Positions 10,871-20,936 of a stretch of DNA of 56,256 nt are shown here, in pieces; position 1 is the stretch's first letter; each line of letters begins with the position of its first letter. Under the pieces are notes generated by a model. The model did no database searches. It saw only the letters and a list, made by a program, of their open reading frames with translations, and was not told where the DNA came from. Location of the stretch: positions 1,459,381 to 1,515,636 of the forward strand of contig BFEA01000343.1 of NCBI GenBank assembly GCA_003427395.1. Reading direction: 5' to 3'. The DNA is from Chara braunii (taxonomy: Eukaryota > Streptophyta > Charophyceae > Charales > Characeae). Made by a program: the position numbers and the translations under genes.

Positions 10871-12382
10871 GGGGTGCAATTGTGAAAGTGAGGCGAATGC
10901 ACCTCGATTTCCGCGGGTTGATCCGCTCGTTCCATTGATGGGCAATTGCGAGTAACTTCCCATCTGGTTTTGAACCTTAGTTCACCCAGAGTAGTGTGAA
11001 TATATCCAGATCTTGAGACTTAACAGATCTGCGTCCTCGTTCCCCTCCTTATTACATTAGAATCCCGCACACACACACGCGCTCACACGCACAGAGTGTG
11101 GACAGCGAGAGGGAGGAGGGAAAGGCGCAGAGAGATGGAGTGGTAATAGGGAGATGTGAACGAGCGAGAGAAACGGGGACGGACCCGCGAAAAAAGAGAG
11201 AGGGAGTAGTGGGAAGGAAGAGAGTGTGCAGTAAGGAAGGGAAGAACTAGGGAGGCAGCGTGGGCAGTGTTCGCCTCCGAATTATCGGTCTGAAATACCG
11301 CTGCTAGCGAGAACAGGCATTATAGGTGCGACCATTCATGTGACCCCGCTGCTATTTCATAAGAGTGACCTTTCACGTGACTCCGCTGGTAATGGAAACG
11401 GTACTCCATAGACGACCCATCAGGTGATCCAACCGCTGACGGTGACGACGCACCTCAGTGAACAAATAGTCGAGCATTCCCTTTGTTGGCAGGGTGGCTA
11501 CTTCTCTGCTGAACATACAACCAAGACCGTCGCTGATCTGAGTACCGGGTAATCCTGCTGTTGGTGATATCAGCTACACTTGCGGAACAGACAATCAAGC
11601 ACACTTCATCAAGCCAACATAAAGGAAAGTAGGAGGTGAGACTTAGGCTTTGATCAAGAGTTGGGTTGGATCACCTGGGCACTCACGTGATACTTTGAAT
11701 GGAGGGACTGGACTAGCAAGAATGACTGTTGCTGTCTTATTTATTTTAATTTATATTAATTTCTCGCAGCTACCTAGCGGAGACGACGGATAGCGCTTGC
11801 TGGCGGGCAGAAGTAACAGGGAAAAATTCTAAGAAAGAGAAAGATCAGGCAAGATAATGTGAGCTTGTGTGTGAAAGAGTGAGCTGACTGTGAACATACA
11901 ACAAAGGAAAGTTTTTTTTATTATTATTATTTCATTTTTGTTTTGGTCCTCATTTTCGAAAGTAACTGCTGTGTGAATTTTGTGGATTATCAGTCAATTG
12001 TTAAAAGGACGACGCTGTACGAGATCGCTGATTCGCTCAGTTGACTGTGAAAGTCTCCGATGAGCTGGTTTTTTTTGTGTTTTACCAGATGATTGTTAAA
12101 ACTCACTACTGTACGAGTTAGGTGAATTACGGGTCGACTGCAAAAGCTACTGCTGCATGAACTTTGCGATTTACTGGTTGACGGACGAAACTCAGTATTG
12201 TGTGAACTTGTGAAGACCACAAAAGGAGAGAAAAAGGGAAACGGGGCGCGCCGCGCCTCACTCTTACTACGAACCCTGCTACTAGCTGAGGACCTCAGAT
12301 GCGGGCGTAGTGAGTGACATGCACCGTCTGCCCCTGACTTCAGTAATCAGCAGGGACCCCTCCCCGGGTTTCCTCACAAATT

Positions 12383-12400
12383 TAGCGACGTTGCCGGGGA
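12383..12400 (+). promoter_or_regulatory. Primer-binding site of element B, tRNA-Asp type
   Basis: TAGCGACGTTGCCGGGGA starts four bases after the LTR end. It matches the complement of the 3' end of a plant-type tRNA-Asp (TGGCGCCGTTGCCGGGGA) at 16 of 18 positions. It would prime minus-strand DNA synthesis. Confidence 0.8.
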
Positions 12401-13028
12401 GGGGATCACACCCCCAAGGCCACGGCCTTCCCCTCATAACGGGGTTGCTCAGGGAATGACTAATTAGCTTCAATAAATTGATTAGTTGATTTTTCTTATT
12501 TTTGTGAAAATTTGAAAATATTTCCTTTTAAGATAACTCGTCAACCGTGCATTTTCGCGAGAAGTACCCAGAGGGGAAAGTTCGACCTCATGACGAGGCG
12601 AACGTTTTGAGACGTTTCTCGCAAATTTCTAATGGTAAAAATTAAAGATAATTTTTTTTTTTTTTTTTTCATATTTAGTAATTCGAAATTACCAGTATTT
12701 CCTTTTAATTTATTGCGAGAAATTGGTCCTTTTTTTAGGGATAACCGCTTGGACCAAAGTTACTCAACTTTTTTTCCTCGTCGTTTTGATACCTAGGGCG
12801 AGATGATCAGAGTTAGTTAGGGGCTGAAACAGCAACCAACAGCGAAGAAAAATTTGAAAAACAAAAATAAAATTTGTATTTTCTTTTACATTTTGTGAAA
12901 AATGGGGTAAGAGAAATTAAAGGAAAGTAATCGGATAAAGATTTTTCGGATATTTAGGAGGGTTAATAGGGAAAATCCCGGGGTTGTAGAGGGGCGGGGG
13001 CGAGCGTGCGGTTGCGCGCAAAACCCCG

Positions 13029-13078
13029 AAACCCTAGTTAGTCAAACCCTAACAACCTCGAGGAGCAACATATAAAAG
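13029..13078 (+). promoter_or_regulatory. Candidate internal promoter: two telo-boxes and a TATA box
   Basis: AAACCCTA occurs at 13029-13036 and 13044-13051, and TATAAAAG at 13071-13078. Telo-boxes upstream of TATA are known from plant promoters. It lies outside the LTR and 0.9 kb before the accessory genes, so it could drive them. This is inferred from motifs alone. Confidence 0.35.
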
Positions 13079-13236
13079 CTGGTTCGGAACAAATCTGAAT
13101 TATCTTATGATTCCTCTCTCTTGTTATTTTAGGTTATTTACTTGAAAGGAAAAATACTTTTTGAAAATGGATTAATTAAATTTTGATTTATTTGGATCAA
13201 AATTTGTAGGCTCCTTCTTTAGACTGCTGAGCTAGG

Positions 13237-13285
13237 GGCAACAACCCCGAACCCCATCCCAAAGGGGGGAGGGGGAGATGTTGCC
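13237..13285. repeat. Long imperfect hairpin in leader of B
   Basis: GGCAACA and TGTTGCC enclose facing C-rich and G-rich runs, giving an almost continuous stem of about 20 bp. The position after the primer site would fit an RNA packaging signal, but this is speculative. Confidence 0.5.
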
Positions 13286-13980
13286 AAAATTTTTTGAAAA
13301 TTTTTAGCAATTAAATAGATCCATCAAAAGTCTTGGGACTCAGAGATATAATGTAAAATATAGCCCTAGATAGGAGTAAAATAAGAAAGCGAATTTTACC
13401 GACATCTCTTCTGTTTTATTAGAATTAAATCTGAATTAGTCAAGAAAATTAAGTAAAATAGCCAGGAAGGCCAGAAAATTTGCCAGATTTTGAGGTAGGT
13501 TTGGAAGACAAGTCTACTCGTCCACCAAATCAAGGAAAGAGATTCTCTGACTTTTAACCTTATTTTCCCTAATTAATTGGTTAAAATTAGAGAAAATTCC
13601 TAAAGGAGGGCCGAAAGAAGGCAGCGGAACCTAGGACTGCCTACAGTCCTTTCCTGGATTAGTCTGAGGAGTAAGTCGAGAGTAGGAGATAGGAGGAGGG
13701 AAATTCAATAATCTTCCCGAATTAAATACCCTTAAAAAAAAGATTGGAGATTAGGGATGGCTAAGGGAATGGCGCTAGCCTTCCCGATTTAGGATTTTTT
13801 TTTTATATAGATTTTTAGAGAGGGACTCCCGCTGGCTGGGAACTCGCTGGAGGAATACTCCTGAGGGTTTCCATCGAGTGGGACACCCGCCTCGTCATCG
13901 GGGAGACTCGGTTAGGAGGCGTAGAGGTTCTATTCGGAAGCGGGGTCCGGTGATTCCTGTGAAAGGGGACGATTGCTTGG

Positions 13981-15002
13981 ATGTGGCAGCCAGAGGTTGT
14001 GGAGCAGTACGAAGTCGATCGTGCCTGGGGAATAGAACCCCTGGAACTCCTAGGAGGCGACTTGGTAGAGTTAACTTTACCCGCCCGACCGACCTTCGAA
14101 CACGATGGTCAATCAGGTTGGAGGTCTACCCTTCTCACCATTGGTGCTTGGTTGTGGACGTATCGAGAGCACCAGAGAGGTCAGGACGGAGGTCGGGCTG
14201 GAGGCGTAGTGCGAGGCTTTCTTTACCTAGATTCAGATAAGGCCAAAGATGCTGCGTGGTCGTTAGCGATCTACCAGACAAGTCCTATCATTGACAGAGC
14301 ATCACAGATCGTCCAAGAGGAGGTAGACGCCTTTCGAGGGGAGGCGGCCCGCGACCCGCTGACCCTGATTCGAGGGTTACCTCCTCTAGAGGTCACAGGA
14401 CATCTGCGGTTCGCACATGACAACTTATTCCCGACTAGGCGTCGTGGCTTAGGGCAGTAATTCCCGCTTTCGTGACGGAAGGCGCGTTCAGAGGGGTAGG
14501 CAGCTTGGTTGAGGCTTACCTAGCCTACAACGAGTTTGAGTTTTTTGGGAGAGGGGATTTAGACAGGTGTTACATTTATTATTCGCTCGTGACTGGAGGA
14601 CCACGTAGAGGCGACGAGGGGATACAACTCATAGAGCTGATCCGGTCGATAGCTCCGAGGGCGCAGGAGCACTCGTGGGGTGTTTCCCCTCCCGCATACG
14701 TGTGGGACCTGCTTGATCGGGAGCTCCGCGCGAGACCAGAGTTCATCACCTGTATAGATAACTTTTTCGTTGACGATTGGTGGGTCCGACTGGACAGGGA
14801 CTCTGGGGCTCTGGTGTACTCGGGCCAGTTGGAGCGACATGACGAGGCGATTGGGTACCTTCCGTATTTTGTTGATGAGCGACACGACGAGGACGAAAGA
14901 GAGGTCGCGGTTGAGGAGCCGGAGAGGGGCATAGATATAGACGCAGGATTTTCCCGGATAGGAGTAGCTATCCCCGGACAGCGGAGAGGTAGGGACCTCT
15001 AG
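13981..15002 (+). pseudogene. Family I accessory protein, copy 1 (frameshifted)
   Basis: First gene of the accessory array of element B. It starts at ATG 13981 and would encode about 340 residues. The frame is shifted at about 14445-14456: the first part ends at a TAA (14458-14460), while the adjacent frame continues with AVIPAFVTEGAFRGVGSL (14454 on) to a stop at 15000-15002. The two parts together align end to end with copy 2: a strand/helix region (VRGFLYLD...EEVDAF), VTGHLRFA, the IPxFV...GSL helix, YYS...GG, a GDExIxLIExIRS helix and an acidic C-terminus. No signal peptide, membrane segment or known domain is seen. The stop of this copy is four bases before copy 2. Function unknown. Confidence 0.7.
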
Positions 15003-15006
15003 ACGT

Positions 15007-16005
15007 ATGACCTCTATGTCAGAGGATTATGAGGTCTTTCCAGCCTCGTCCTTTAACGTCCCTGAGTTGTATGACGACGAGACAATGGAGGTTCCCTTGG
15101 TGAGTCGCAAAGGAGCCTCCTACAGAGACTATCGCAGCCCTAGATCCATACTTGCTGATAAGGGAGTATGGATGTGGATGTACCACGACGCGAGCTTTGA
15201 GCATGACCGTCGAGGACGGGTAGTACCCGACTCATTGAGGATAGACGTGAGGGCATATATATACATAGACAGGACCGCAGAGGTCACGATTATAGTGGAG
15301 AGCTTGACGTTGGGAGAGAGCACCTCGATACGCAAGGCGGAGGACATTCTCGACGCAGAGGTTAGGGACACAGTCAGAGGCGATGAGGACTTCTTTGAGA
15401 GGCGCAGACCGTGGTGTAGAGATACCAAACCGTGTCCTGTGAGGGGGCACTTAACCTTAGCAGCGCCAGGGTACTTTCCATATCCACAGGGATTCTTCGA
15501 TGTAGCGGCAGTGATCCCTTTGTTCGTAGTGGATCAGCTCTTCGGTGGGATAGGGAGCCTGGCGCAGAGTTATCTCCTTACCCAGGAGCTTGAGAGACTT
15601 TTTCAGAGCAATGTCCAGAGGCGACTTTTCTACTCTACTCAACTCTTGCGAGGCTTCGCAGACGGGGAGGACCCTATAAAGCTTGTGGAGTTTGTCCGAT
15701 CGTTCGTATACCTATGGGCGTCCGAGGGGGAGCCTTTCCCCTACGACATATTCTGGAGTGCTCTATCAAGGGGGACTGACCGTTTGGGAGGCGTGGCCAC
15801 GTTGTTTGACGACGAGTCATATTGGCTGGACGAGGGACTTGTTAGGATCAACGAGCTCGAGTGTCACTACGGGTACCACGACATAGGGGAAGCGGATGAG
15901 GACTGGCTAGAGGAGGAATCGAGCCAGTGGATTTTTGACGACGACGGCCGTAGGATCCGGGTACAGCCGGACCTAGGGTTGGCGGATCTCTTCGGAGAGG
16001 ACTAG
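15007..16005 (+). CDS. Family I accessory protein, copy 2 (intact, 332 aa)
   Basis: The best preserved member of the family, open from ATG 15007 to the stop at 16003-16005. Residues 1-60 are acidic and Tyr-rich. About 60-130 look like strands plus a helix (VRAYIYIDRTAEVTIIVES). About 140-165 are PCPVRGHLTLAAPGYFPYP, and about 168-260 a helical core starting AVIPLFVVDQLFGGIGSL and containing DPIKLVEFVRS. The last 60 residues are very acidic (DEDWLEEESSQWIFDDDGRR). No catalytic motif, zinc site or membrane span stands out. Its intactness next to broken neighbours could mean recent selection or chance. I do not recognise the family. Confidence 0.75.
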   Translation: MTSMSEDYEVFPASSFNVPELYDDETMEVPLVSRKGASYRDYRSPRSILADKGVWMWMYHDASFEHDRRGRVVPDSLRIDVRAYIYIDRTAEVTIIVESLTLGESTSIRKAEDILDAEVRDTVRGDEDFFERRRPWCRDTKPCPVRGHLTLAAPGYFPYPQGFFDVAAVIPLFVVDQLFGGIGSLAQSYLLTQELERLFQSNVQRRLFYSTQLLRGFADGEDPIKLVEFVRSFVYLWASEGEPFPYDIFWSALSRGTDRLGGVATLFDDESYWLDEGLVRINELECHYGYHDIGEADEDWLEEESSQWIFDDDGRRIRVQPDLGLADLFGED

Positions 16006-16190
16006 CCCAAGGATGGGCCTGAGGAGGGTAGCATCCATTGGCCGCGTCTGGGGACAGAGTTCAGTGAGAGACAAAGGGATTCCTGCTTCGTCAGTCACGG
16101 GCTGGAATTGAGAGCGAAGGTACGAGAGGTCCTATTGTCAAGGACTTAGCCCATAGGGATTGGGCGACTTGAGTTGATGAGTTAGCTTGA

Positions 16191-16949
16191 GTGATGAGGA
16201 GTGACTCGACGGCTTGGCTAGCTTATGTTCTCTCACGAGAGTCTGAATCCTATAGCGTGAGGAAACTTGTAAGGCCCAGAGAGATGGCTGTTGGATATGA
16301 TATTCCTCTTCCTGTGAGGTTAGAGGAGACTGGTTGTGTTCCGATACGTTACCTTGGAACGCGGCTGGCAAAGGGACTTTTCCTTTGGACGGTGATACTG
16401 AAAGATAGACGACCCGAAAGGACTCATGACCTAGAAGGGGTGGGACATCTGATAACGAACAGAGCTCATGATTTAGACGTAGGGCTGACACTCGCACGGG
16501 CTAGCAGGGCTTGGTGGAGAAACGAGTTATTGGTCAGAGTGATCGTTAATCAGCAACTGGCGAGACTCTCAGGAGGAAGGTCGTACTGGAGTCGCTTGGT
16601 ATACGGACCTCCGCATCCGACCTTCTACCCGGAAGAGGGTTGGTAATTTGGACTTCCTGCGTTTGTAATAGGGCAGACCTACGGGAGCGTAGACCGTCTG
16701 AGTGTGGCAGTGGACCACAAACTTTACGCGCTTTGGGAGGGCTTAGCTCCCCGTTTCAGGGAAGCGTACTACGCCATTTGTGTAAGGTGGGGGCCACCCA
16801 GCGAGGAGATGCTTGGTGACATCATAGACGTTACTTGCTGGGTGGACTGTCTGAGGCCAGTCGATCTGATTAGGTACTGCAGGAGACGAGCGGAGATTGA
16901 TTATGTGGGGCTGGAGGATGTGAGGTTTCTGTTCGAGGACGCAGCTTAG
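16191..16949 (+). pseudogene. Family I accessory protein, copy 3 (interrupted)
   Basis: A third, more distant member. The frame runs from 16191 (GTG, then ATG at 16194) to 16949, with one TAA at 16644-16646. After that stop, PAFVIGQTYGSVDRLS lines up with the IPxFV...GSL helix of copies 1 and 2. The following residues keep the pattern of YY, a GPPSEEML...IDV helix and the W...LRPVDLIRYC segment. The acidic tail is short (FLFEDAA). The true 5' end is uncertain: the 16006-16190 interval has partly protein-like frames with stops. It ends three bases before the next gene. Confidence 0.6.
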
Positions 16950-16952
16950 GGA

Positions 16953-17525
16953 ATGCCGGCTAGAACGACAACTGTGATGCGCTTAGATAAGCGACTGGTA
17001 AGCACAGGGTACACTGTGACGGTACTTCTCCGAGCATACATAGATGAGGACTTGACGGTGAGGGAGTGCCGACTACGAGCCAGGGATTTGATCCGCGAGC
17101 ATAGAGTTGATATACTGGCGCAGGTGACCTTCCAGACCTCGATTTCTTATGATGTGATGATATGGTCTCATGGTTATATGCGCGTGGAACACTACCACGA
17201 TGAGACGGTAGCAGAGGCTAGAGCGAGGGTATGAGGATGAGTTGGAAAGAGGTGTGGACAGAGTATGGAAGAGGAAAGTGAGGCGGTCGGAAGAGTGAGA
17301 AAGCGCATTAAAGAACCACTCTTGAACCAGGTAAAGGAGTTGGGAAACAAAATAAGGGAGATCGGGTCGTGCCAGGATGAGGGCAAGCTGCGTAGGGTTA
17401 AGCTCGCGACGAAAGAGTTGGAGAGTTTGTTCAGGGAAGATAGAGAGATTATCAAGGCGTGGAGATCATACTTTCTGGAGAGGGTAAAGACTAGGAACCT
17501 ATCGCGCGAAGGAGCTAAGGAATAG
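16953..17525 (+). pseudogene. Family II accessory protein, copy 1 (two stops)
   Basis: It starts at ATG 16953, right after the stop of the previous gene. One frame runs to 17525, broken only by TGA at 17232-17234 and 17238-17240, both of which could come from CGA. The N-terminal 93 residues look like strands and a helix (YTVTVLLRAYIDEDLTVREC, then ARDLIREHR). The C-terminal part is charged and helical (KEPLLNQVKELGNKIREIG, TKELESLFREDREIIKAW). The order strand region, YD/YH segment, EARAR, then helices matches the gene at 17582, so the two look like tandem copies. No known domain. Confidence 0.5.
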
Positions 17526-17581
17526 TCTGCAGAGGACGTAATAACGGAGGACAAGGTAACGAAGGGGGATAGCAACAGGAT

Positions 17582-18097
17582 ATGAGCGAGACTGCACTAT
17601 ACACGACGGACAGGTACTCATTGCATGTCGTAGGGAGACTGGACGGACCGTTGGTGTTAGTGATCGCAGAGCTCCAGCTCCATACCAGGTTGTGCATAGT
17701 TGAGGAGGTAGAGTATGTTCGCCGTGCACTGCGAGAGGCGAGGGGAACAGGACTTGGGATTGGAGTGGAAGGAGGTCGAAGGATAAAATACGTACTTCGC
17801 ATAACACCTTTCGAAGGGCGGCCTCAGATAAGGGCGTGGTACGACACGTCCAGAGAGGCTGAGAGGTTGAAGATAAGCGAAGCCAGGAGAGCTGGGGAGC
17901 TAGGGAAAGTTATAGTAGACGGAGCAATACTCAGGGTGCTAGCTGCTTACGACCGATACTAGAGGGAATCGATAAAGACTTTAGAGGCCATAGAGGATAG
18001 TGGAGATGAGGGACAATTTGAGGCGTTCTATGATATATTAGAGTTGTCGGTGATGAGATTACGAGCAGCTATAGCGCTGACGTGTCTCAGATGCTAG
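17582..18097 (+). pseudogene. Family II accessory protein, copy 2 (one stop)
   Basis: ATG at 17582. The first 126 residues end at a TAG (17960-17962), but the same frame stays open and protein-like to 18095-18097 (REcoded region with KTLEAIEDSGDEGQFEAF and a further helix). CAG to TAG would explain the stop, giving about 171 residues originally. The N-terminus has strands (YSLHVVGRL, PLVLVIAELQL) and a helix EYVRRALREARG. The middle YDTSREAERLKISEARR resembles YHDETVAEARAR of the preceding gene. The resemblance is weak and by eye. Function unknown. Confidence 0.45.
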
Positions 18098-18101
18098 ACA
18101 G

Positions 18102-18605
18102 ATGACCCTACCTCCCGAGGAGCTGCAACGGAGGAGATGGAAGTTTGGTGGATGGAGTGGACCTATACCACACGAAAGAGAGAGACTGTTACGGGGACTA
18201 AGCGGGATTAGTCGCAAGGAGCGGGTTCCTTATGAGGTCGTTGCCTATCAGGAAGCGAATAGTGGTTGGGAGCGCAAGCAATTCTATGTTATGACCGTGT
18301 ACTTTCCGGGTCTCGACACATATCACATAGAGATATACTTGCCAAGGGAGAGAGAGGAGTTTTGTACCTACACAAGGTGCTGGAGAATAGCTGCCTGTAA
18401 GTTAAGGGAGGAGAAACAGAGATTAGAAGCACTTGGGAAGATAGTGGAAGTCAGTGACGACATAACCATTTTCGATACCCTGCCTAGACCCCCGATCCCT
18501 GACAAGGGATTGACTCACAATGAGTGGGAGCCGATTGTGGACTTTGTCAGGATGGTGAGAGGAGCGGCAAGAGATGGCGATAGGAGGAGAGTTCCCTCCG
18601 TTTGA
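18102..18605 (+). CDS. Accessory protein of unknown function (167 aa)
   Basis: Last gene of the array, open from ATG 18102 to TGA 18603-18605, starting four bases after the stop of the previous gene. It is basic at the N-terminus (EELQRRRWKFGGW), then has strands (KQFYVMTVYFPGLDTYHIEI), a helix with Cys residues (CTYTRCWRIAACKLREEKQR) and a C-terminal helix (WEPIVDFVRMVRGAAR). Cys spacing does not match a known zinc finger. After its stop the same frame leads into the probable start of gag, so it could also be an N-terminal extension of gag separated by a stop. Confidence 0.5.
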   Translation: MTLPPEELQRRRWKFGGWSGPIPHERERLLRGLSGISRKERVPYEVVAYQEANSGWERKQFYVMTVYFPGLDTYHIEIYLPREREEFCTYTRCWRIAACKLREEKQRLEALGKIVEVSDDITIFDTLPRPPIPDKGLTHNEWEPIVDFVRMVRGAARDGDRRRVPSV

Positions 18606-18662
18606 GGGCCACCCGATTTAGGAAGGACTAGATGGTCTTATGAGGAGGACGAAGATAGAAGC

Positions 18663-20936
18663 ATGAGCACTGTTGCGGGGCGCTACTCGGGAGACATTGG
18701 TTAGACTTGGGACCGCGATCTGCAGCAGGCGAAGGGATCCAGTTACGGGTGTAGTGTAGATCAGGAGAGGGGCGGCCTTGTTGACAGATCCCGAAGGAGA
18801 AGTTTACATGGACACAAGGATTCTTGGGATAGAAGGGGAACACGAGGTCCGCGACCAGAACGGAGTACTGGTGGCAGTGATCAGGGCTGCCGAGAGCTAG
18901 GGTTGGAGACGGAAGCGAACCGTGACAAGTAGACAGGTCCGGGCTGCGAGTTCTGTCATAGGTCCGGGCTGCTGCTACTGTCATAGGTTCGGGCTGCTGC
19001 CGGTCATAGGTCTGGGCTGTTATACGCGGTGAGAGTGCCCGGGTGCGAGTTCTAGTAGCCTGTGGAATCAGACACAATGGAGCCACCGATCGCGGGCGAA
19101 GTAGGAGAGGAGTACAGGACATCGTCCGACCGTACACTGAGGGGACTGAAGGAACGAATTAGGCTGAGAGCACCTCTGAGATGGGCTGACCAGACCAATG
19201 ACGGGGAACCTGACGTAACGGTCGAACCAGTCGTGACTGAGCCGGAGGAGGCATTGAAAACAGGAACCTCGAGCGGTCGACGAGAAGCGACGAGACGACG
19301 CTCCCCCGAGTATGAGCGGAGGGAAACCATGGCGGATAGGCATAGGGACGACTGGAGAGAGAGTTCAAGGGATTTTTATTGGAGGGACAGAGATAGAGAC
19401 AGGTGAGTCTTCGACCCCCAGACAGGGGAGTCGCATCCGCTCCCTTACGAGAGCAAGGATCGCTATATTATTACGCACAAGGCCTCTGAACCTCCTACTT
19501 TTAGGGGTTATGGCATCACAAAATATCTGGAGAAGTGGGAGCTTCATGCAAGCCGGAATCAGTGTGTGGAAAACTTCCTATTTAATGTAGATCCAAGTCT
19601 CGGCAAGGAAGTCAAGGAAGCCCGACTGAAGGATGGAAAGTGAACCACGTATAAGAAGAACCTCATTGAACTTTACAAGTTGGAGGATAACAAGTACTCC
19701 ATCAAGGACCTCGAGACCATGACTCAAGATGAGGACGAGAGCGTTAGGGCATTCGGGAAGCGTTTCCAGAAGATCTCTGACGTGCAAATGGGGAAGGAAA
19801 AGATCTCAGAGGTCGAGCGTTGTACTATTTTTATTGGACACCTGTCCAAAGGGAGATAGAAGAGTATCCTCAGAGATCTCCGGCGCGACAAGCTTGACTT
19901 TCCTGAAGTCCTAAAGCTCGCGATAAAGGCAGAGGCAGACGACTACAAGGACTTGGTATGGAGAGGAATGAGGAGGCGAGACTTCTCTCTCTATAAAGAG
20001 TATGCCACTGATAGATGCCCTGATTTCAAGGACTATCCCTGGTCGGAAAAGAATGAGGCAGTAACTAAGGAAGTGAAGGAGATAAGGGACATGGTTAAGG
20101 GATTGACAAGGCAGGTTATAGAGATTGTGACCAATACGGGAGCCATGGCATACCGGGACAAACCCGGAGGGCCCAATTCACTTCGGTGGGACCGTAGGAA
20201 CACCGATTCCTGGAGGAGTGTCGAAGATATAAATCCTCGAACGCTAACCGATTATCGAGTAAGGGAAAGGGAGAGAGACGATGAGCCATTGCGACGAAGG
20301 GATGATGAGATAGACCGGGACCGCAGGGTTCGCGAGACGTATGGGCGAGCAAGGCGACGGGATGATTACTCGCGCAACCCTCGACATGAGGCTGATGGGG
20401 GTAGAAGCGACCCACGAGGTCGATGAGAGTCGGACCGGGATCGACGAGACGGATACAGGGATGACAAATACTAGAGGTCGGACCGAGATGGAAACAGGCA
20501 AGGCAGATATGAGAGAGGGGATCGAGTCGGAGATCGTCGAGATGACTCGTGCGGAAGGTATGACCGCGGGGGATTCACGGGAGATCAGCGCGGCGATTCG
20601 TGGGGGAGGTACGACCGAGGAGACCGACGTGATGATTCACGCAGGCGATACGACCATGGAGACCACCGGAATGATTCACGGGGACGATATGACCAAGGAG
20701 GATCTGGAGGAGACCGACGCAATGACTCGCGCGGCCGGAATGACAGAGGGGGATATGGTGTCTCATCAGAACCGTATCCCAAGTCCCCTGACCCGAGAGC
20801 AGCGAGGGGGGCGATTTCGAGGAGTGTAGACGATAGACCACCCACTCCTAGGAACTCTTGCGTCTACTGTACAGGAGATGATCATATCAAGAGAGATTGC
20901 CCAGATCTCAAACGGGCAATAGATGAGGGACTTGTT
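18663..20936 (+). pseudogene. gag: Element B gag with zinc knuckle (broken)
   Basis: Structural protein of element B. A frame with an ATG at 18663 can be followed to the protease frame without a shift but with many stops. They include 19404-19406, 19641-19643, 19857-19859, 20424-20426 and 20472-20474, nearly all explainable by C-to-T or G-to-A. The capsid-like part is at 19430-19960 (SEPPTFRGYGITKYLEKWEL, KRFQKISDVQMGKEKISEVE). It is followed by an Arg/Asp-rich tail in which units like RRDDSxGRYDRG repeat about six times (20500-20760), probably binding RNA. A CCHC zinc knuckle, CVYCTGDDHIKRDC, lies at 20859-20900. The start is uncertain; 19077 is an alternative ATG. Confidence 0.7.
18937..19025 (+). 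repeat. Short tandem repeat, about 27 bp
   Basis: GGTCCGGGCTGC with GTCATA recurs about four times at roughly 25-27 bp spacing, inside the presumed 5' part of gag. Confidence 0.6.

Larger units (their letters stand above)
7171..12378 (+). repeat. Element B 5' LTR (about 5.2 kb)
   Basis: It begins TGTTAGGCGG and ends TTTCCTCACA, the TG...CA ends of LTRs, and matches 44260-49370 along its length. It contains a 30-bp tandem array, a conserved island, an 84-bp tandem array with a gap, a CA-rich and purine-rich stretch (11070-11250), and degenerate repeats of about 45-65 bp at 11960-12210 sharing CTGTACGAG-type motifs. The segment 7171-8150 holds no recognised gene. No promoter could be placed with confidence. 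Confidence 0.9.
12401..13980 (+). other. Element B internal leader, no gene
   Basis: About 1.6 kb of AT-rich sequence without a supported reading frame. It holds an internal promoter-like cluster (13029-13078), a long hairpin (13237-13285) and a smaller hairpin AGGACTG/CAGTCCT near 13634-13651. Confidence 0.5.

Noticed and set aside
19398-19410. AGGTGAGT in gag of B as a splice donor
   Set aside because: The gag frame continues directly after it with protein-like sequence; a CGA-to-TGA stop explains the interruption better.
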